The position numbers were made by a program, and so were the translations under genes. Of a stretch of DNA of 64,000 nt, positions 28,601-35,817 are shown piece after piece. The notes below the pieces were generated by a model. It had not been told where the DNA came from and made no database searches. It saw only the letters and a program-made list of their open reading frames with translations. Position 1 is the first letter of the stretch. Each line of letters begins with the position of its first letter. Location of the stretch: assembly GCF_027595985.1 (NCBI RefSeq), contig NC_073306.1:99483426-99547425 (forward strand), in the 5' to 3' direction. The DNA is from Sorex araneus. Taxonomy: Eukaryota; Chordata; Mammalia; Eulipotyphla; Soricidae.

Positions 28601-30776
28601 CAAGATCAAGGTGGCCAAGCCTTAACAGAACTTCAAGACCAAGGAAAGACAGTCACAAGCTTCATGTGCATTTGAAGAGGACTTTAGTAGCTTCAGGCAG
28701 AGCACTTTGGGCCCATGAGCTGAAAGGGGGAGATTTAGCTGGAGACCACAGTGGTCCAGATTGGGATGCAGAGATGATCAGGCCTTGGCAAGGATCGGGA
28801 GGAGAGAGGGACATTCCTGGAGTATGCCACTCCCAGTCCAGCACGGAATACTTCCTCGGCATTCCCAAATGGACAACAGTTTCCTTCCAGGCCTTTATCA
28901 GTTCACCTAGAGAGTTTTCTGCCTCGAACATCTTGTTCCTGCTCAATCTTACAGTGTCATGAAGCACTTCCTGCAAACTAATCCCCCATCTCCAGGGCGT
29001 GGACATGACTTTGCAGGGCCTTCCTGTCCTCCACTGAGGCCAGCCAGTCTCTCCTTCACCGCCACCCCTCGTCTCCCAAATAGCAGGGCCTTTTTAGTTT
29101 TTTTCTGTCTACAAAACTCTAAAAAATTTTCCAGCTCTCTCCCAAGTTTTCTCTTTCCGAGAATTCTATTGTGTTTTGTACCCTTGCCAATACTACACAG
29201 AGCCCAATCTGGTGGGGAGCAGTTACTCCTGCTCCAGGATTCCGTTTCTGACATTCCAGCCTGTGGAGGAGGTGATAATGACAGAGAAAGATTGAAGTGC
29301 CTGAGGCTAGGTAATTTTAACTTTGCCTCTCACATAAATACATTTTCCTAAAGCTCTCTGCAGGACAAATGGAAAACATCTCTGGATAGAATCTTTTCTG
29401 TTGCACGTGGTTCATCTCACAATCTTTTCATTGTGTCCTGAGATATTCCCTCCCTCCTTAGAAGCCTCATTTAAAGGCTGGTGAGAGAGTGGTGAACCCC
29501 AACAGGATTCAAACCTCCCTGTTAACATGTGAAGCCTGGAGGAGAGATGGTGAGTGGGAAAGAGAAAAATCAGACAGGAGCTGCAGGTCAGGTTACCCCC
29601 TAACTTGTTATGGTGTCTTGAAGGGCAAAGTGCAGGACCCTGAGCAGGGAAAAGAAGTTGGTGAAATAGAAAACTTGCAGCAGAAGGGAACAAAGATGAA
29701 GACTTAAAGGCACATAAAAAATTTACAAGAAATTTTAAAAGTATGAACTCTGTCCTCATTGGGGGAAGATGTTACTTACAAATGTTTTCAAACACTGGAA
29801 AGAAAACTTCCAAACAATCTCAGTAAAATTTTAGAGCTTTTCTTTTGTCTTCATTTTCCTAGGAATTTGTTCATTGGTAACAAACACAGGCATATACATG
29901 CATACACATGTGTAGTGCCTGTCCCAGGAACCAGAAGGATCCCTGCACCAGAGGACCAGTTCACTGCGATGGCTGGTGTGTTTTTTTTCCATGCTGTTAG
30001 AATAATATCAGCCTTACTGGTGGAGGGATGGGTGTTTGATCAATGTGAGATTGTAACCCAAACATGAAAGCTTGTAACTCTCTCACGATGATTCAATAAA
30101 TGTTTTTTTAAAAAATAGGGAAAAAAAAGAATGATATCAGCCTTGCAGAAATAATTCTTACAGCAGTTCTGCAACGGAGTGTTGGATAAAAGCAAGGATT
30201 ATTTTCATTTTATAAATGAATAAGCAGAGATTGGAAGAGATTCCAAGACTACTCAAAATCATGGAGTTGTTTCACGAATCACCTCCTGAGATCAAAGCAG
30301 GAAAAGGGTCAAAGGGAGTGAGATTTTGATCTAGGTGTTCTTGCAATATATTTTGTAAGAGAACCTCAGCAACTCTTCCTGCTTCATGGGCTTACATCCA
30401 TGGCTTTGTCCCTGACACTACCCGGGCCACGAGTGCCCCACAGGATCCTGCAGAACAGAATGTCCACATGCCAGGACATACAATGGTCCACCTTAGCCTT
30501 CGCAGGTGCGGAAAGTCTACCCTGTGTCAATAGTTTATTCACACTTTAAAATCACACCAGGCCCTTTCTGTCCAATGAAATGACTCTCCACCCCTGCCCA
30601 CTGGACACCACCCTCTGGCACGAACACTTGATTGGATTATATTTCTTGTGGCCCTTGTGGTTTTAAAAACCCACATTGCTTTTAAAAGAGAAAGATGGAT
30701 GACCAACCCAAGATCAAAATAGGAAATTAGAAACTTTCTCTCTCTCTCTCTATCTCTGTGCGTGCATGCGTGTGTG

Positions 30777-30813
<37 letters not shown>

Positions 30814-31943
30814 GAGAGAGAGAGAACGTGAAGCTGGTGATCAAACCCAGGGTCTCACAGGGTCTCACACATGCAAAGCATGGGCTCTACTCCAGCCCAA
30901 AAGGGTTTTAAAAAAAATACTAAAATAACTTGAAAGAAGAAATATGGGAGAGAACCCTCCTGCTTTCCCCAGACAGAGACTGATTATATCAGTAATTCCA
31001 AAGAAATTATTTTGGAGACAATTTATCTTCTGTGACAATTTATCTTCCTTCTCCACAACTCGAAAACATTGTTTACATACCTCAGCTCCTAAACTCAACA
31101 GCTAGTTTTTAAGCCATCAGATTCCTGCATGATCTTATTTTATTTCTAAATTCATAATTTATGTGTTTTAATATTTAATGTTTAACTTATAGTTTAGGTC
31201 ACATGGTGCTGTTTTTAGTATTGATGCTACTGCACATCCCCAAACCAAAAGTGTGCAAGACCCCTCTCCATTGTCCCAATGTCACCTTTATATTACCATT
31301 TGATGCTGTTTTGTCTATATACCACTGATGAGTGAAATCATAACGTATTTGTTATTTCACTGACCACGATACCCTCCAGTTCCTTCCACGTGCAGAAAAG
31401 ATCCAAGATCTCATTTCTTCCTTAGAGCGGGGAGGTATTCCGTGAACTGTATATACCATTATGGAAAATAGTAAGGAGCTTCTTCAGAAAGTAACATTCC
31501 CAAATGACCCAGCGATTCCACTTCTTGATACTACCCCGCACCCCTCCTAACAAAACCGCTAGTTCAAACAAGTCGACCTAAGCACACCAGTGTCCTGCGC
31601 GCGCGGCTAGCAGCAGCCGGGACGGGGAAGCGGCGCGGACCGCCCGCGCGCCCGCGCTTCGGGGCCAGTTTGCGGCGGGCGCGCTGGGGGGCACGGTGAG
31701 GCACGGTGGCCGCGCTCCCCGAGGGCGACAGTCTTCCGCACGGGCCGCTCGCCACTGTCCCCAGGTCCCCACGCTGCCGCGACGGCTTGCGCGGAGTCCC
31801 CAACTCACCGCGGGGCCCGCCAGGACCAGGAGTTCCCAGAGCTCCTCTCGGAAGCCGGCCAGCGGCGGGCAGCGGGGCCCGCGGCGCGGGCGAGGGGCAC
31901 CCCGGGCCGGGAGGCGCGGCCCGGGCTCCTCCGGGGCCTCCAT
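5688..31943 (-). CDS. SLC47A1: SLC47A1 (MATE1), coding exons 1-14, C-terminus off the left edge
   Basis: Multidrug and toxin extrusion protein 1, a polytopic antiporter that swaps protons for organic cations (tetraethylammonium, metformin, cimetidine) at the apical membrane of kidney proximal tubule and the bile canaliculus. Fourteen exons were found by reading the reverse strand. Each has a GT donor (and AG acceptor where applicable), and the phases join without a stop to give about 437 residues. The start MEAPEEP and the exon-6 sequence [15 protein letters not shown] fit SLC47A1 rather than its paralogue SLC47A2. Exon 1 gives 45 residues, as in human, and numbering stays in register: Glu273 and Glu278 (exon 9) and Glu300 (exon 10), known transport residues, fall at the human positions. 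Position 389 is Asp where human has Glu. Human exons 15-17 were looked for in 1-5,687 and not seen, so they probably lie further left. The gene appears intact. Confidence 0.96.
6071..6140 (-). CDS. SLC47A1: SLC47A1 exon 13 (position 389 is Asp)
   Basis: Completes Arg369 and encodes residues 370-392, [19 protein letters not shown] then DGLA: membrane segment 10. The codon at 6,082-6,080 is GAT (Asp389); human has Glu there. Acceptor AAACAG, donor GTGAGT, phase 0 exit. Confidence 0.96.
6448..6612 (-). mobile_element. SOR-type SINE
   Basis: Diverged, with a shortened box B region. Lies 300 bases upstream of SLC47A1 exon 13 in its intron, same strand as the gene. Confidence 0.78.
7176..7615 (+). 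mobile_element. L1 fragment interrupted by a SINE
   Basis: Typical L1 ORF2/3'UTR words (CCCCTGTTCATTGCTGCACT, CAACATGGATAGAACCAGA, GAGTGAAGTAAGTCA) on the plus strand. A SOR-type SINE sits inside at 7,279-7,412, followed by a TA/CA-rich stretch. Confidence 0.75.
7279..7412 (+). mobile_element. SOR-type SINE, short
   Basis: Lost the central GCAGAGCCAGGAGTAACCCC block. Inserted in an L1 fragment. Confidence 0.85.
7832..7907 (-). CDS. SLC47A1: SLC47A1 exon 12
   Basis: Encodes [19 protein letters not shown] then IFTTD, residues 345-368, with residue 344 (Glu) and Arg369 split across its two junctions. It covers membrane segment 9 and the [13 protein letters not shown] loop. Acceptor GCTTCCAG, donor GTGAGT. 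Human has Val at position 344; the junction here gives GAA, which follows from the only plausible acceptor. Confidence 0.93.
8017..8125 (-). CDS. SLC47A1: SLC47A1 exon 11
   Basis: Encodes residues 308-343, [20 protein letters not shown] then [16 protein letters not shown], plus one base of residue 344. The [12 protein letters not shown] loop is a MATE family hallmark between the two six-helix halves. Acceptor CCCCCTTAG, donor GTGCTT, phase 1 exit. Confidence 0.96.
8351..8408. repeat. (GC)n(AC)n microsatellite
   Basis: Alternating purine-pyrimidine throughout, a classic Z-DNA-prone tract. Confidence 0.95.
9113..9300. repeat. (GGAA)n/(GGGA)n microsatellite
   Basis: Over 20 GGAA units, then GGGA-rich DNA. 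The long frames seen here on both strands (Lys/Glu/Gly or Ser/Leu/Pro/Phe repeats) are repeat artefacts. Confidence 0.95.
9651..9836 (+). mobile_element. SOR-type SINE, old
   Basis: Diverged; ends in an (AAC)n tail. Confidence 0.75.
9861..10102 (+). mobile_element. RTE-tailed SINE, copy 1
   Basis: The head (box A and box B) is shared with the SOR-type SINE, but the body instead carries the CGGAGAGCCC..CAAGCTAC, ATGCCAAAAACAGTAACAA and TTACTGGTGCCCGCTCGA blocks and ends in a CAGTGAC tail. The last 55 bases match the end of the RTE LINE at 42.66-42.72 kb. Confidence 0.9.
10129..10300 (+). mobile_element. SOR-type SINE
   Basis: Full-length, moderately diverged; follows directly on an RTE-tailed SINE. 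Confidence 0.85.
10533..10655 (+). mobile_element. SOR-type SINE, partial
   Basis: Head and tail words remain; the box B region is deleted. Confidence 0.65.
10977..11143 (-). mobile_element. SOR-type SINE
   Basis: Full-length with a clear box B complement (GGAAATCGAACCTGGGT). Confidence 0.92.
11306..11420. repeat. (GT)n then (GA)n compound microsatellite
   Basis: GT tract to about 11,371 and GA tract to 11,420. Lies in SLC47A1 intron 10, about 360 bases past exon 10. Confidence 0.95.
11450..11617 (-). mobile_element. SOR-type SINE
   Basis: Starts with a G9 run replacing the usual tail. Otherwise full-length. Confidence 0.85.
11777..11844 (-). CDS. SLC47A1: SLC47A1 exon 10 (Glu300)
   Basis: Completes Gly285 and encodes [16 protein letters not shown] then TVIVYM (residues 286-307). 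The Glu of VVYEL is residue 300, a known functional position. Acceptor TCCACCAG, donor GTGAGT, phase 0 exit. Confidence 0.96.
11914..12027 (-). CDS. SLC47A1: SLC47A1 exon 9 (Glu273/Glu278)
   Basis: Encodes residues 248-284, from [12 protein letters not shown] to EIGSFLS, which includes membrane segment 7. The [13 protein letters not shown] stretch puts Glu at 273 and 278; both are transport-critical glutamates in studies of human MATE1. Acceptor CTGTAG, donor GTGAGT, phase 1 at both ends. Confidence 0.97.
12128..12225 (-). CDS. SLC47A1: SLC47A1 exon 8
   Basis: Completes Met214 and encodes [19 protein letters not shown] then [13 protein letters not shown]: membrane segment 6 and the cytosolic loop before segment 7. 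Acceptor CTCCCCAG, donor GTAAAG, phase 1 exit inside Gly247. Confidence 0.95.
12500..12597 (-). CDS. SLC47A1: SLC47A1 exon 7
   Basis: Encodes residues 182-213 plus two bases of Met214: [19 protein letters not shown] then [13 protein letters not shown]. This is membrane segment 5 and the following loop, with the [14 protein letters not shown] motif conserved across MATE1. Acceptor CTTTCAG, donor GTGAGT, phase 2 exit. Confidence 0.96.
13096..13205 (-). mobile_element. SOR-type SINE, partial
   Basis: Central part deleted; both end blocks are recognisable. Confidence 0.6.
13560..13617. repeat. (GT)n microsatellite
   Basis: About 28 GT units, in SLC47A1 intron 6. Confidence 0.95.
14683..14815 (-). 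mobile_element. SOR-type SINE, old
   Basis: Heavily diverged, with a small duplication of the GCAAGGCAAG word. Confidence 0.6.
15131..15175 (-). CDS. SLC47A1: SLC47A1 exon 6
   Basis: A 45-base exon encoding [15 protein letters not shown], residues 167-181, at the membrane segment 4/5 boundary. Acceptor CTCATAG, donor GTAATG, phase 0 at both ends. This peptide differs clearly from the matching part of SLC47A2, which supports the paralogue call. Confidence 0.95.
15584..15760 (+). mobile_element. SOR-type SINE with target duplication
   Basis: Flanked by AGATTTTCGAAGAGCTG and AGATTTTTGAAGAGCTG. Young copy. Confidence 0.93.
16492..16534 (-). CDS. SLC47A1: SLC47A1 exon 5
   Basis: A 43-base micro-exon. 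It completes Arg152 and encodes [14 protein letters not shown], the first part of membrane segment 4. Acceptor TTATAG, donor GTAAGT, phase 2 in and phase 0 out. It is too short to find by open reading frame alone and rests on homology and splice sites. Confidence 0.94.
16750..16905. mobile_element. hAT-Charlie (MER5-like) remnant
   Basis: GAGCTGTTCTGTACATTGTAAGATGTTTTTCAG and AATCAAAAATCTTGGCCACCATTGTC resemble the MER5 group core, in diverged form. Confidence 0.5.
16930..16993. repeat. (TA)n microsatellite
   Basis: TA tract that runs into TACA/TATAGA variants, in SLC47A1 intron 4. Confidence 0.9.
17207..17376 (+). mobile_element. SOR-type SINE with 16-bp target duplication
   Basis: AAAATCAGAAGCTATC at 17,191-17,206 and again at 17,377-17,392. 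One of the least diverged copies. Confidence 0.95.
17635..17783 (-). CDS. SLC47A1: SLC47A1 exon 4
   Basis: Encodes residues 103-151 plus two bases of Arg152: [17 protein letters not shown], then membrane segment 3 ([11 protein letters not shown]) and the [12 protein letters not shown] loop. Acceptor TACCCAG, donor GTAAAA, phase 2 exit. Confidence 0.96.
17958..18121 (-). mobile_element. SOR-type SINE
   Basis: Full-length, moderately diverged; in SLC47A1 intron 3. Confidence 0.85.
18450..18725. mobile_element. hAT-Charlie remnant split by a SINE
   Basis: ATCACCTGGGAATTTGTAAGAAATGCAGAGTC at 18,452-18,484 continues as CAGTCTCGGGCCCTACTCCA at about 18,680. A SOR-type SINE lies between, with a repeat of the junction bases. 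Confidence 0.5.
18484..18672 (+). mobile_element. SOR-type SINE inside a hAT remnant
   Basis: Diverged head (GAGTCAGAGAGATAATACAG) and a tail with AAAC repeats. Confidence 0.75.
18795..19020. mobile_element. Possible hAT-derived remnant
   Basis: CCGCTGGTCCATGGCCCATGG and two GTAAAAA(A)GTT(G)AAAAA stretches (18,900 and 18,988) resemble hAT ends and interior. Tentative. Confidence 0.35.
19059..19194. repeat. 136-bp perfect inverted repeat, left arm
   Basis: Base-for-base the reverse complement of 19,461-19,596. It begins GCTTTATTGTATATCAG and ends GAGAACTTGGC. Confidence 0.97.
19208..19460 (-). mobile_element. RTE-tailed SINE, long variant inside an inverted repeat
   Basis: Tail at 19,208-19,290, core at 19,390-19,455. 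Between the tail block and the AACAGTAACAA block lies about 100 bases absent from the other copies in this window. The 5' tRNA-like head is missing, cut off at the right arm of the 136-bp inverted repeat. Confidence 0.8.
19461..19596. repeat. 136-bp perfect inverted repeat, right arm
   Basis: Mate of 19,059-19,194 with a 266-base spacer holding a SINE. Its outer end carries AAGCCCTCCAGGTGAATCTGA and runs on into TTGAGAGACA, which looks like an uninterrupted hAT remnant; this arm is therefore probably the original one. Confidence 0.97.
19600..20405 (+). repeat. Unnamed ~1-kb shrew repeat, copy 1
   Basis: Shares scattered blocks with the repeats at 38.5 and 47.6 kb: CCGCCATGCTC, CACACATGAG, AACCCAGGTA(T)G, AACATGTTAGTGATATC, TTCTTTATAA and the 3' block TGGTGGTGGGATTGGTGTT. 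It ends in an A-rich tract. Lacks the left part present in the other two. Confidence 0.6.
20685..20753 (-). CDS. SLC47A1: SLC47A1 exon 3
   Basis: Encodes residues 80-102, [20 protein letters not shown] then ISQ: membrane segment 2 with the strongly conserved GLSSACDTL motif of mammalian MATE1. Acceptor TATATCCAG, donor GTAAAC, phase 0 at both ends. A perfect 12-bp-stem hairpin lies about 60-90 bases upstream in the intron. Confidence 0.96.
20817..20844. repeat. Perfect hairpin in SLC47A1 intron 2
   Basis: Stem GATTCCAGTCTG with its exact complement and a CAGT loop. It lies 64-91 bases upstream of the exon 3 acceptor. Confidence 0.9.
21150..21305 (+). mobile_element. SOR-type SINE, old
   Basis: Diverged and partly deleted in the middle. 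Confidence 0.72.
22013..22061. repeat. (CA)n microsatellite
   Basis: About 24 CA units, 270 bases from SLC47A1 exon 2 in intron 2. Confidence 0.95.
22332..22433 (-). CDS. SLC47A1: SLC47A1 exon 2
   Basis: Encodes residues 46-79, starting [12 protein letters not shown] and ending DAVTLAIA. It holds most of membrane segment 1, the [10 protein letters not shown] loop conserved in MATE proteins, and the start of segment 2. The acceptor is CTTTTCCAG and the donor GTACGT; both flanking introns are phase 0. Confidence 0.96.
22724..22893 (-). mobile_element. SOR-type SINE
   Basis: Diverged; first part of SLC47A1 intron 1 downstream end. Confidence 0.8.
22997..23056. repeat. 30-bp tandem duplication
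   Basis: CAGGATTAAGATCACCAAGT.. occurs twice head to tail without mismatch. Confidence 0.95.
23129..23301 (-). mobile_element. SOR-type SINE with target duplication
   Basis: TTCAGGTCTT at 23,119 and 23,302 flanks a well-preserved copy. Confidence 0.93.
23728..23900 (+). mobile_element. SOR-type SINE, old
   Basis: Diverged throughout; the tail has AAAT units. Confidence 0.7.
24205..24358 (-). mobile_element. SOR-type SINE, old
   Basis: Diverged and shortened. A further tail scrap lies at 24,158-24,185. Confidence 0.65.
24664..24840 (+). mobile_element. SOR-type SINE
   Basis: Full-length and little diverged; followed at once by another copy. Confidence 0.93.
24848..25028 (+). mobile_element. 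SOR-type SINE, second of a tandem pair
   Basis: Older than its left neighbour, with box B replaced by CATTCAATCCC. Confidence 0.8.
25202..25265. repeat. (GT)n(GC)n microsatellite
   Basis: Alternating purine-pyrimidine tract in SLC47A1 intron 1. Confidence 0.95.
25595..25631. repeat. (CA)n microsatellite
   Basis: Simple CA tract in a locally GC-rich segment. Confidence 0.95.
25975..26145 (-). mobile_element. SOR-type SINE
   Basis: Starts with a T-run; the box B region is shortened. Confidence 0.82.
26725..26808. repeat. Imperfect (TG)n/(CATG)n tract
   Basis: Degenerate purine-pyrimidine alternation. Confidence 0.7.
26820..29960. other. SLC47A1 intron 1, mostly unique sequence
   Basis: No SINE, exon or RNA gene recognised over 3 kb, which is unusual for this SINE-dense window. 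A frame of 165 codons on the plus strand (27,746-28,243) has no family I recognise and no splice context. Confidence 0.5.
29965..30112 (+). mobile_element. L1 3' end, short
   Basis: Plus-strand version of the same L1 3' terminus (TGGTGGAGGGATGGGTGTTT, then AACATGAAAGCTTGTAACT), ending in AATAAATGTTTTTTTAAAAAA. Confidence 0.7.
30735..30830. repeat. (CT)n / (TG)n / (GA)n compound microsatellite
   Basis: CT units, then CATG/TG units, then GA units. Confidence 0.9.
31310..31550. mobile_element. L1-like fragments, rearranged
   Basis: The left part reads like L1 ORF2 in antisense; the right part (about 31,455-31,535) contains ATGGAAAATAGTAAGGAGCT and ATGACCCAGCGATTCCACTT, L1 3' words in sense. 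Two fragments or an inverted insertion. Confidence 0.5.
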
Positions 31944-32150
31944 GCGCCGGCGGGGCCGCGGGGAGACGCGGAGCGTGCGCGGCCCGGATCGGGCTCTGCC
32001 GCAGGCGGAGGAACCGGGAGCCGCCGCGACCCGCGGGCCCGCCGCCAGCCGCCGTCCCGGGCGCAGCCCAGCGCCGCGCTCCCGGCTGCAGCTGCCGAGT
32101 GTCGCCCGCAAGCGAGTCCGCTGGGTGCGTGTGGAGCCTGGAAAAGACTT
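31595..32150. promoter_or_regulatory. CpG island at the SLC47A1 start
   Basis: A dense GC- and CpG-rich block covering coding exon 1, the 5'UTR and the start of intron 1. I see no TATA box on the minus strand above the ATG, which suggests an Sp1-type promoter. That agrees with published work naming Sp1 as the basal factor for MATE1. The exact transcription start cannot be read from sequence. Confidence 0.8.
31809..31943 (-). CDS. SLC47A1: SLC47A1 coding exon 1
   Basis: Encodes residues 1-45, from MEAPEEP to LVLAGPA: the cytosolic N-terminus and the beginning of membrane segment 1. The ATG at 31,943-31,941 is chosen because it matches the human N-terminus and exactly its 45-residue length. 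The donor GTGAGT follows directly, phase 0. The middle (residues 8-29) is Pro/Arg-rich and diverged, and lies in a CpG island. Confidence 0.95.
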
Positions 32151-32205
32151 CGCGGGGACCCCGAAGCGAGCAAGACCAGCGTTTATTAGAAAGTGAAATG
32201 CAACG

Positions 32206-32213
32206 CCCCCCCC

Positions 32214-32269
<56 letters not shown>
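32206..32269. repeat. C-run plus (CA)n microsatellite at the SLC47A1 promoter
   Basis: Thirteen C residues followed by about 24 CA units, between the CpG island and the GC boxes. CA/TG tracts can adopt Z-DNA and vary in length between individuals. Confidence 0.95.
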
Positions 32270-32270
<1 letters not shown>

Positions 32271-32291
32271 GGCGGGGCTGGGAGGGGGCGG
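32270..32291. promoter_or_regulatory. Two GC boxes upstream of SLC47A1
   Basis: GGGCGGGG at 32,270-32,277 and GGGGGCGG at 32,284-32,291 are Sp1/KLF-type sites, about 330-350 bases upstream of the ATG and just outside a CA microsatellite. Confidence 0.5.
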
Positions 32292-32829
32292 TGTTTGAGG
32301 GAAGCACCGCGGAGATGTTTCCCCTTTGTACTTTTTACCTACTTCCTGCTTTGGGGAGTCCCATCTTATCCCTGCCTCTTATGTTTATTTCTCTTGGGAA
32401 AGGTGAAGTTTACTTAGAACCCAGCAAGTTGCTAGACCAGCTCTTTTGGGGACGGCAAAGAGGACTTTGGAACCACGGGCAGCACTAACTTGGTTGGCAT
32501 GTGGTTCCGTGCTGTTCTCTCGTTCTCTCATTGTGCATTTGTTGAAAGTCTTTTTCTGTCTGCCCCAGGTGTGAAAGGTGTAAACACAACTTCTGCCCAG
32601 GAGTCTAACAGGTTCCCCCTTTGCTCCCTTCCTGCCCATCCCTGTGAAAGCCCATCTCACCCGCCTAACACCCTCCCAACCCGCTCCATGACACGGACCG
32701 CCGGCCAGGATCTTCCATGGACGACCTAGTGGTCTGTGACCGAAGTCTGGCTGTTCCAAGGGGAGTGGATGGTGTTCCAGCAGAAAGAGCAGGATCCTTT
32801 GAAGTTTGGAAGTTCCAAAGTACAAGCAA

Positions 32830-33465
32830 ATAGGATTTATTAGGAGGAAACTTAGGTCTTAAGGGCAGCAACTTGCTGGCTTCTGGTGTAGCCATTTACA
32901 AGACATATACAAAAAGAAGTGATCATTAGAAGGGGCAAATTAGCAAATTAGATATACTGACCTGAAGGTTCTGAAGGGAAGTTTTTGGCCCTCCAGATGA
33001 TGGGACTGGTATCTCTTGTCTTCTCAGTCTCTGTTGGTGATGAGACACCTGAGTCAGCCCTCCACCTCCATAAGTGAAGGACCAACACACCTTCCCAACC
33101 TGAGCGTGAAGAACTCAGCTCTGGATCCCAGGAGTCTTGATGGATGTGTGAGTGGAGAAGAAGGGCCAGAATGGCCCTTTCCCGAGAGAGTTTGTAATTC
33201 TGGTGAGTGTTGGTAAAACTCATTTAGAAAGATGTGAGGGGAAAGAAAGGAAGAAGTGTGTGTTTAAGAGAGAATACAGGCTTCTTCAGAATGGAAATGT
33301 ACCATAAGCAAAGAAATATATGTGCAAGCAAGTAAAATACATGTTCAAAGGAGAGCATGTTCTTGAAGCCAACTTCGGTGAGCTTTGACTAGTACCAAGT
33401 ACCTAGAGAATAAAGGGGTTCCCGATAAGACATTTAGGGTTCAGGGAGTGTTTGTTGATCAACCT
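32830..33465. other. Upstream DNA, unidentified
   Basis: No SINE and no clear protein homology. It borders the retroviral integrase remnant and could be more of the provirus (env or 3' end), but I cannot show it. Confidence 0.35.
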
Positions 33466-33469
33466 TAAG

Positions 33470-34110
33470 AGTGTGTGTGTGGGGGGAATGAAGAAAAGTG
33501 TATGCCTTTGAAGTAAAAATACTCAAAATATTGCTGTATCAAGCAATAAGTGAGTGCATATAGGGTTTTGAAGGAGTGAAGTCCTGAATCAGTGGATGAG
33601 GGAGTGTGCATTTGAAACAAAGCCAGGGGGATAACCTGCTCCAATTTTGACAAGTTTTTTCTCTCTGCTTTCTGGTTTGTATCTTTAAGGTCTGATTTTC
33701 TCTTTCCACTTTTCCCCATGATTGAGGTCTCCAGTCAGAATGTAAATAATACTGAATCCCCACATCACTGACCATCTGTTGGGTTATCTGTGCAGTGAAT
33801 AAAGAACTGTTATCACTTTGCAAACTTCAGGATAGCTTGGATATGGGGATTATTTCTGGGATAAGTGCCTTAGTTACTTCCTGTGCTATTTCAGTCTGCG
33901 TAGGGAATGCTTCAACTCATCTATCCGAGGTGTGCACCAGGACTAGCAAGACTTTGAACCCACACTTTGGGACAGCTGAGCAAAGTCCAATTGTCTTCCT
34001 CTCTAGGTGTCCAGGCCTCTGTGTGTGGCTGACCAATGGGGGAGACTCTTGTGGATTGTTACTTGCACAGATTTCTGACAAACTCAGTCCAAAGTACTAG
34101 CTAGCCTTTG
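33470..34110 (-). pseudogene. Endogenous retrovirus (class I) pol fragment: integrase
   Basis: The reverse strand reads as a gammaretrovirus-like integrase core: VEAFPT near 33,920, SDN near 33,815, then LHS.WRPQS.GKVER and the C-terminal part. Stops and a lost Gly after SDN show it is broken. It lies downstream of the RNase H piece, the normal pol order. An inactive old germline copy. Confidence 0.85.
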
Positions 34111-34964
34111 CCCACAAAGAACAGAGTGACAGGTGAAGTTTTTCTCCACTCAAGTCACAGGTATCATGTAGAAGACTTTGAGAGCCTTCCACAAAAAAGG
34201 CTGGGGCAAAGTCATACTCACACCCATAAGAGTATCCTCTTGTCAGCAGTTTGTGTTCTATAGGATGCTCTTTTTTCATTATTATTGAATCACCATGAGA
34301 TACAAGCTTTCGTGTTTGGGTTACAATCACACAATGATCAAACACCCATCCCTCCACCAGTGCATATTCCCACCACCAATATCCCGGGTATACCCCCCCT
34401 TTCCCACCCTCCCACTGCCTCCATGGCATACAGTATTCCCCATTCTTTCTCTACTTTTGGGCATTCTGGTTTGCAGTACAGATACTAAGGGGTTATCATG
34501 TTTGGTCCATTATCTACTTTCAGCACACATCTCCCATCCCAGTCCATCCCTCCAGCCATCATTGACTTAGTGATACCCTCTCTATTCCAGCTTCTTTCTC
34601 CCCTCAGCTCATGAGGCAGGCTTCCAACTATGGATCAATCTTCCTGGCCTTTGTATGTACTGTCCTTGGGTGTCAGTCTCATGTGATGTTATTCTATACA
34701 AATGAGTGCAGTCCTTCTATGTCTGTCTCTTTCTTTCTGAGGGATTTCACTTAGCATGATACTCTCCATGTCTATCCATTTATAAGCCAATTTCATGACT
34801 TCATCTCTCCTAACAGCTGCATAGTATTCCATTGTGTAGATGTACCAAAGTTTCTTTAACCTTTGTTAAAGTTTCTTTAATCTGTTCTAGGACACTTGGA
34901 TTGTTTCCAGATTTTGGCTATTGTGAACAGTACTGCAATGAACATATAGGTACAGATGTCATTT

Positions 34965-35140
34965 CTTTTTTTAATTATTTTTTTAAATTTTATTGAATAA
35001 CCATGAGATAGTTACAAGCTTTCATGTTTGGGTTACAATCACGCAATGACCAAACACCCATCCCTCCACCAGTGCACATTCCCCACCTCTGTTGCAAACC
35101 ATAATGCCCAAAAGCAGAGAGTGAGTTTGGGGAATATTGT
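34965..35140 (-). mobile_element. Nested L1 3' end
   Basis: Repeats the 3' terminal sequence seen at 34,270-34,370 (TTACAAGCTTTCATGTTTGG and the CCCATCCCTCCACCAG block). It is flanked by ACAGATGTCATTTCT on both sides, about 34,953 and 35,148, so it is an independent short insertion within the older L1. Confidence 0.8.
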
Positions 35141-35648
35141 CTGCCACAGATGTCATTTCTATTGTGCTTTTTTGCACCCTTAGGATATATTCCCAGAAGT
35201 TATATTGCAGGCTTATATGGAAGTTCAATTTCTAGTTTTTGAATGAATGTCCATATTGTTTTCCAGAAAGGCATTTCCCACCAACAGTGAAAGAGCATCC
35301 CCTTTTCCCCACATCCACGCCAGCACTGGTTGCTTTTGTTCTTTTGAATGTGTGCCAGTCTCTGTGGTGTGAGATGATATCTCATTGTTGTTTTGATTTG
35401 CATCTCCCTTATGACTAGGGATGTGGAGCATTTTTTCATGTTCCTTTTGGCTATTTGTATTTCTTTTTTGAGGAAGCTTCTGTTCATTTCTTCTCCCCAT
35501 TTTTTGATGGGGTTGGGTTTTTTTTTTCTTACACAATTCTACTAGTGTCTTGTATATCCTGGATAGTAATCCCTTAACAGATGGGTATTGGGTAAATATT
35601 CTTTCCCATTCTGTGGGCTCTCTCTGTATTTTCATCACTGTTTCTTTT

Positions 35649-35817
35649 TTTCTTTTTTTTTTTTTCCGCTTTTTGGGTCACACCCGGCAATGCTCAGGGG
35701 TTACTCCTGGCTACTCCTGGTGGTGCTCTGGGGACCATATGGGATGCTGGCAATCGAACCCAGGTTGGCCGCATGCAAGGCAAACACCCTACCCGCTGTG
35801 CTATCTCTCCAGCCCCT
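35649..35817 (-). mobile_element. SOR-type SINE nested in L1, with target duplication
   Basis: TCATCACTGTTTCTTTT at 35,632-35,648 and the same with one change at 35,818-35,834. Confidence 0.94.

Noticed and set aside
31564..32488. Long open frames of 166-260 codons on both strands at the SLC47A1 promoter
   Set aside because: They come from the GC-rich CpG island and the CA repeat, where stops are rare. Only the 45 codons at 31,943-31,809 match MATE1.
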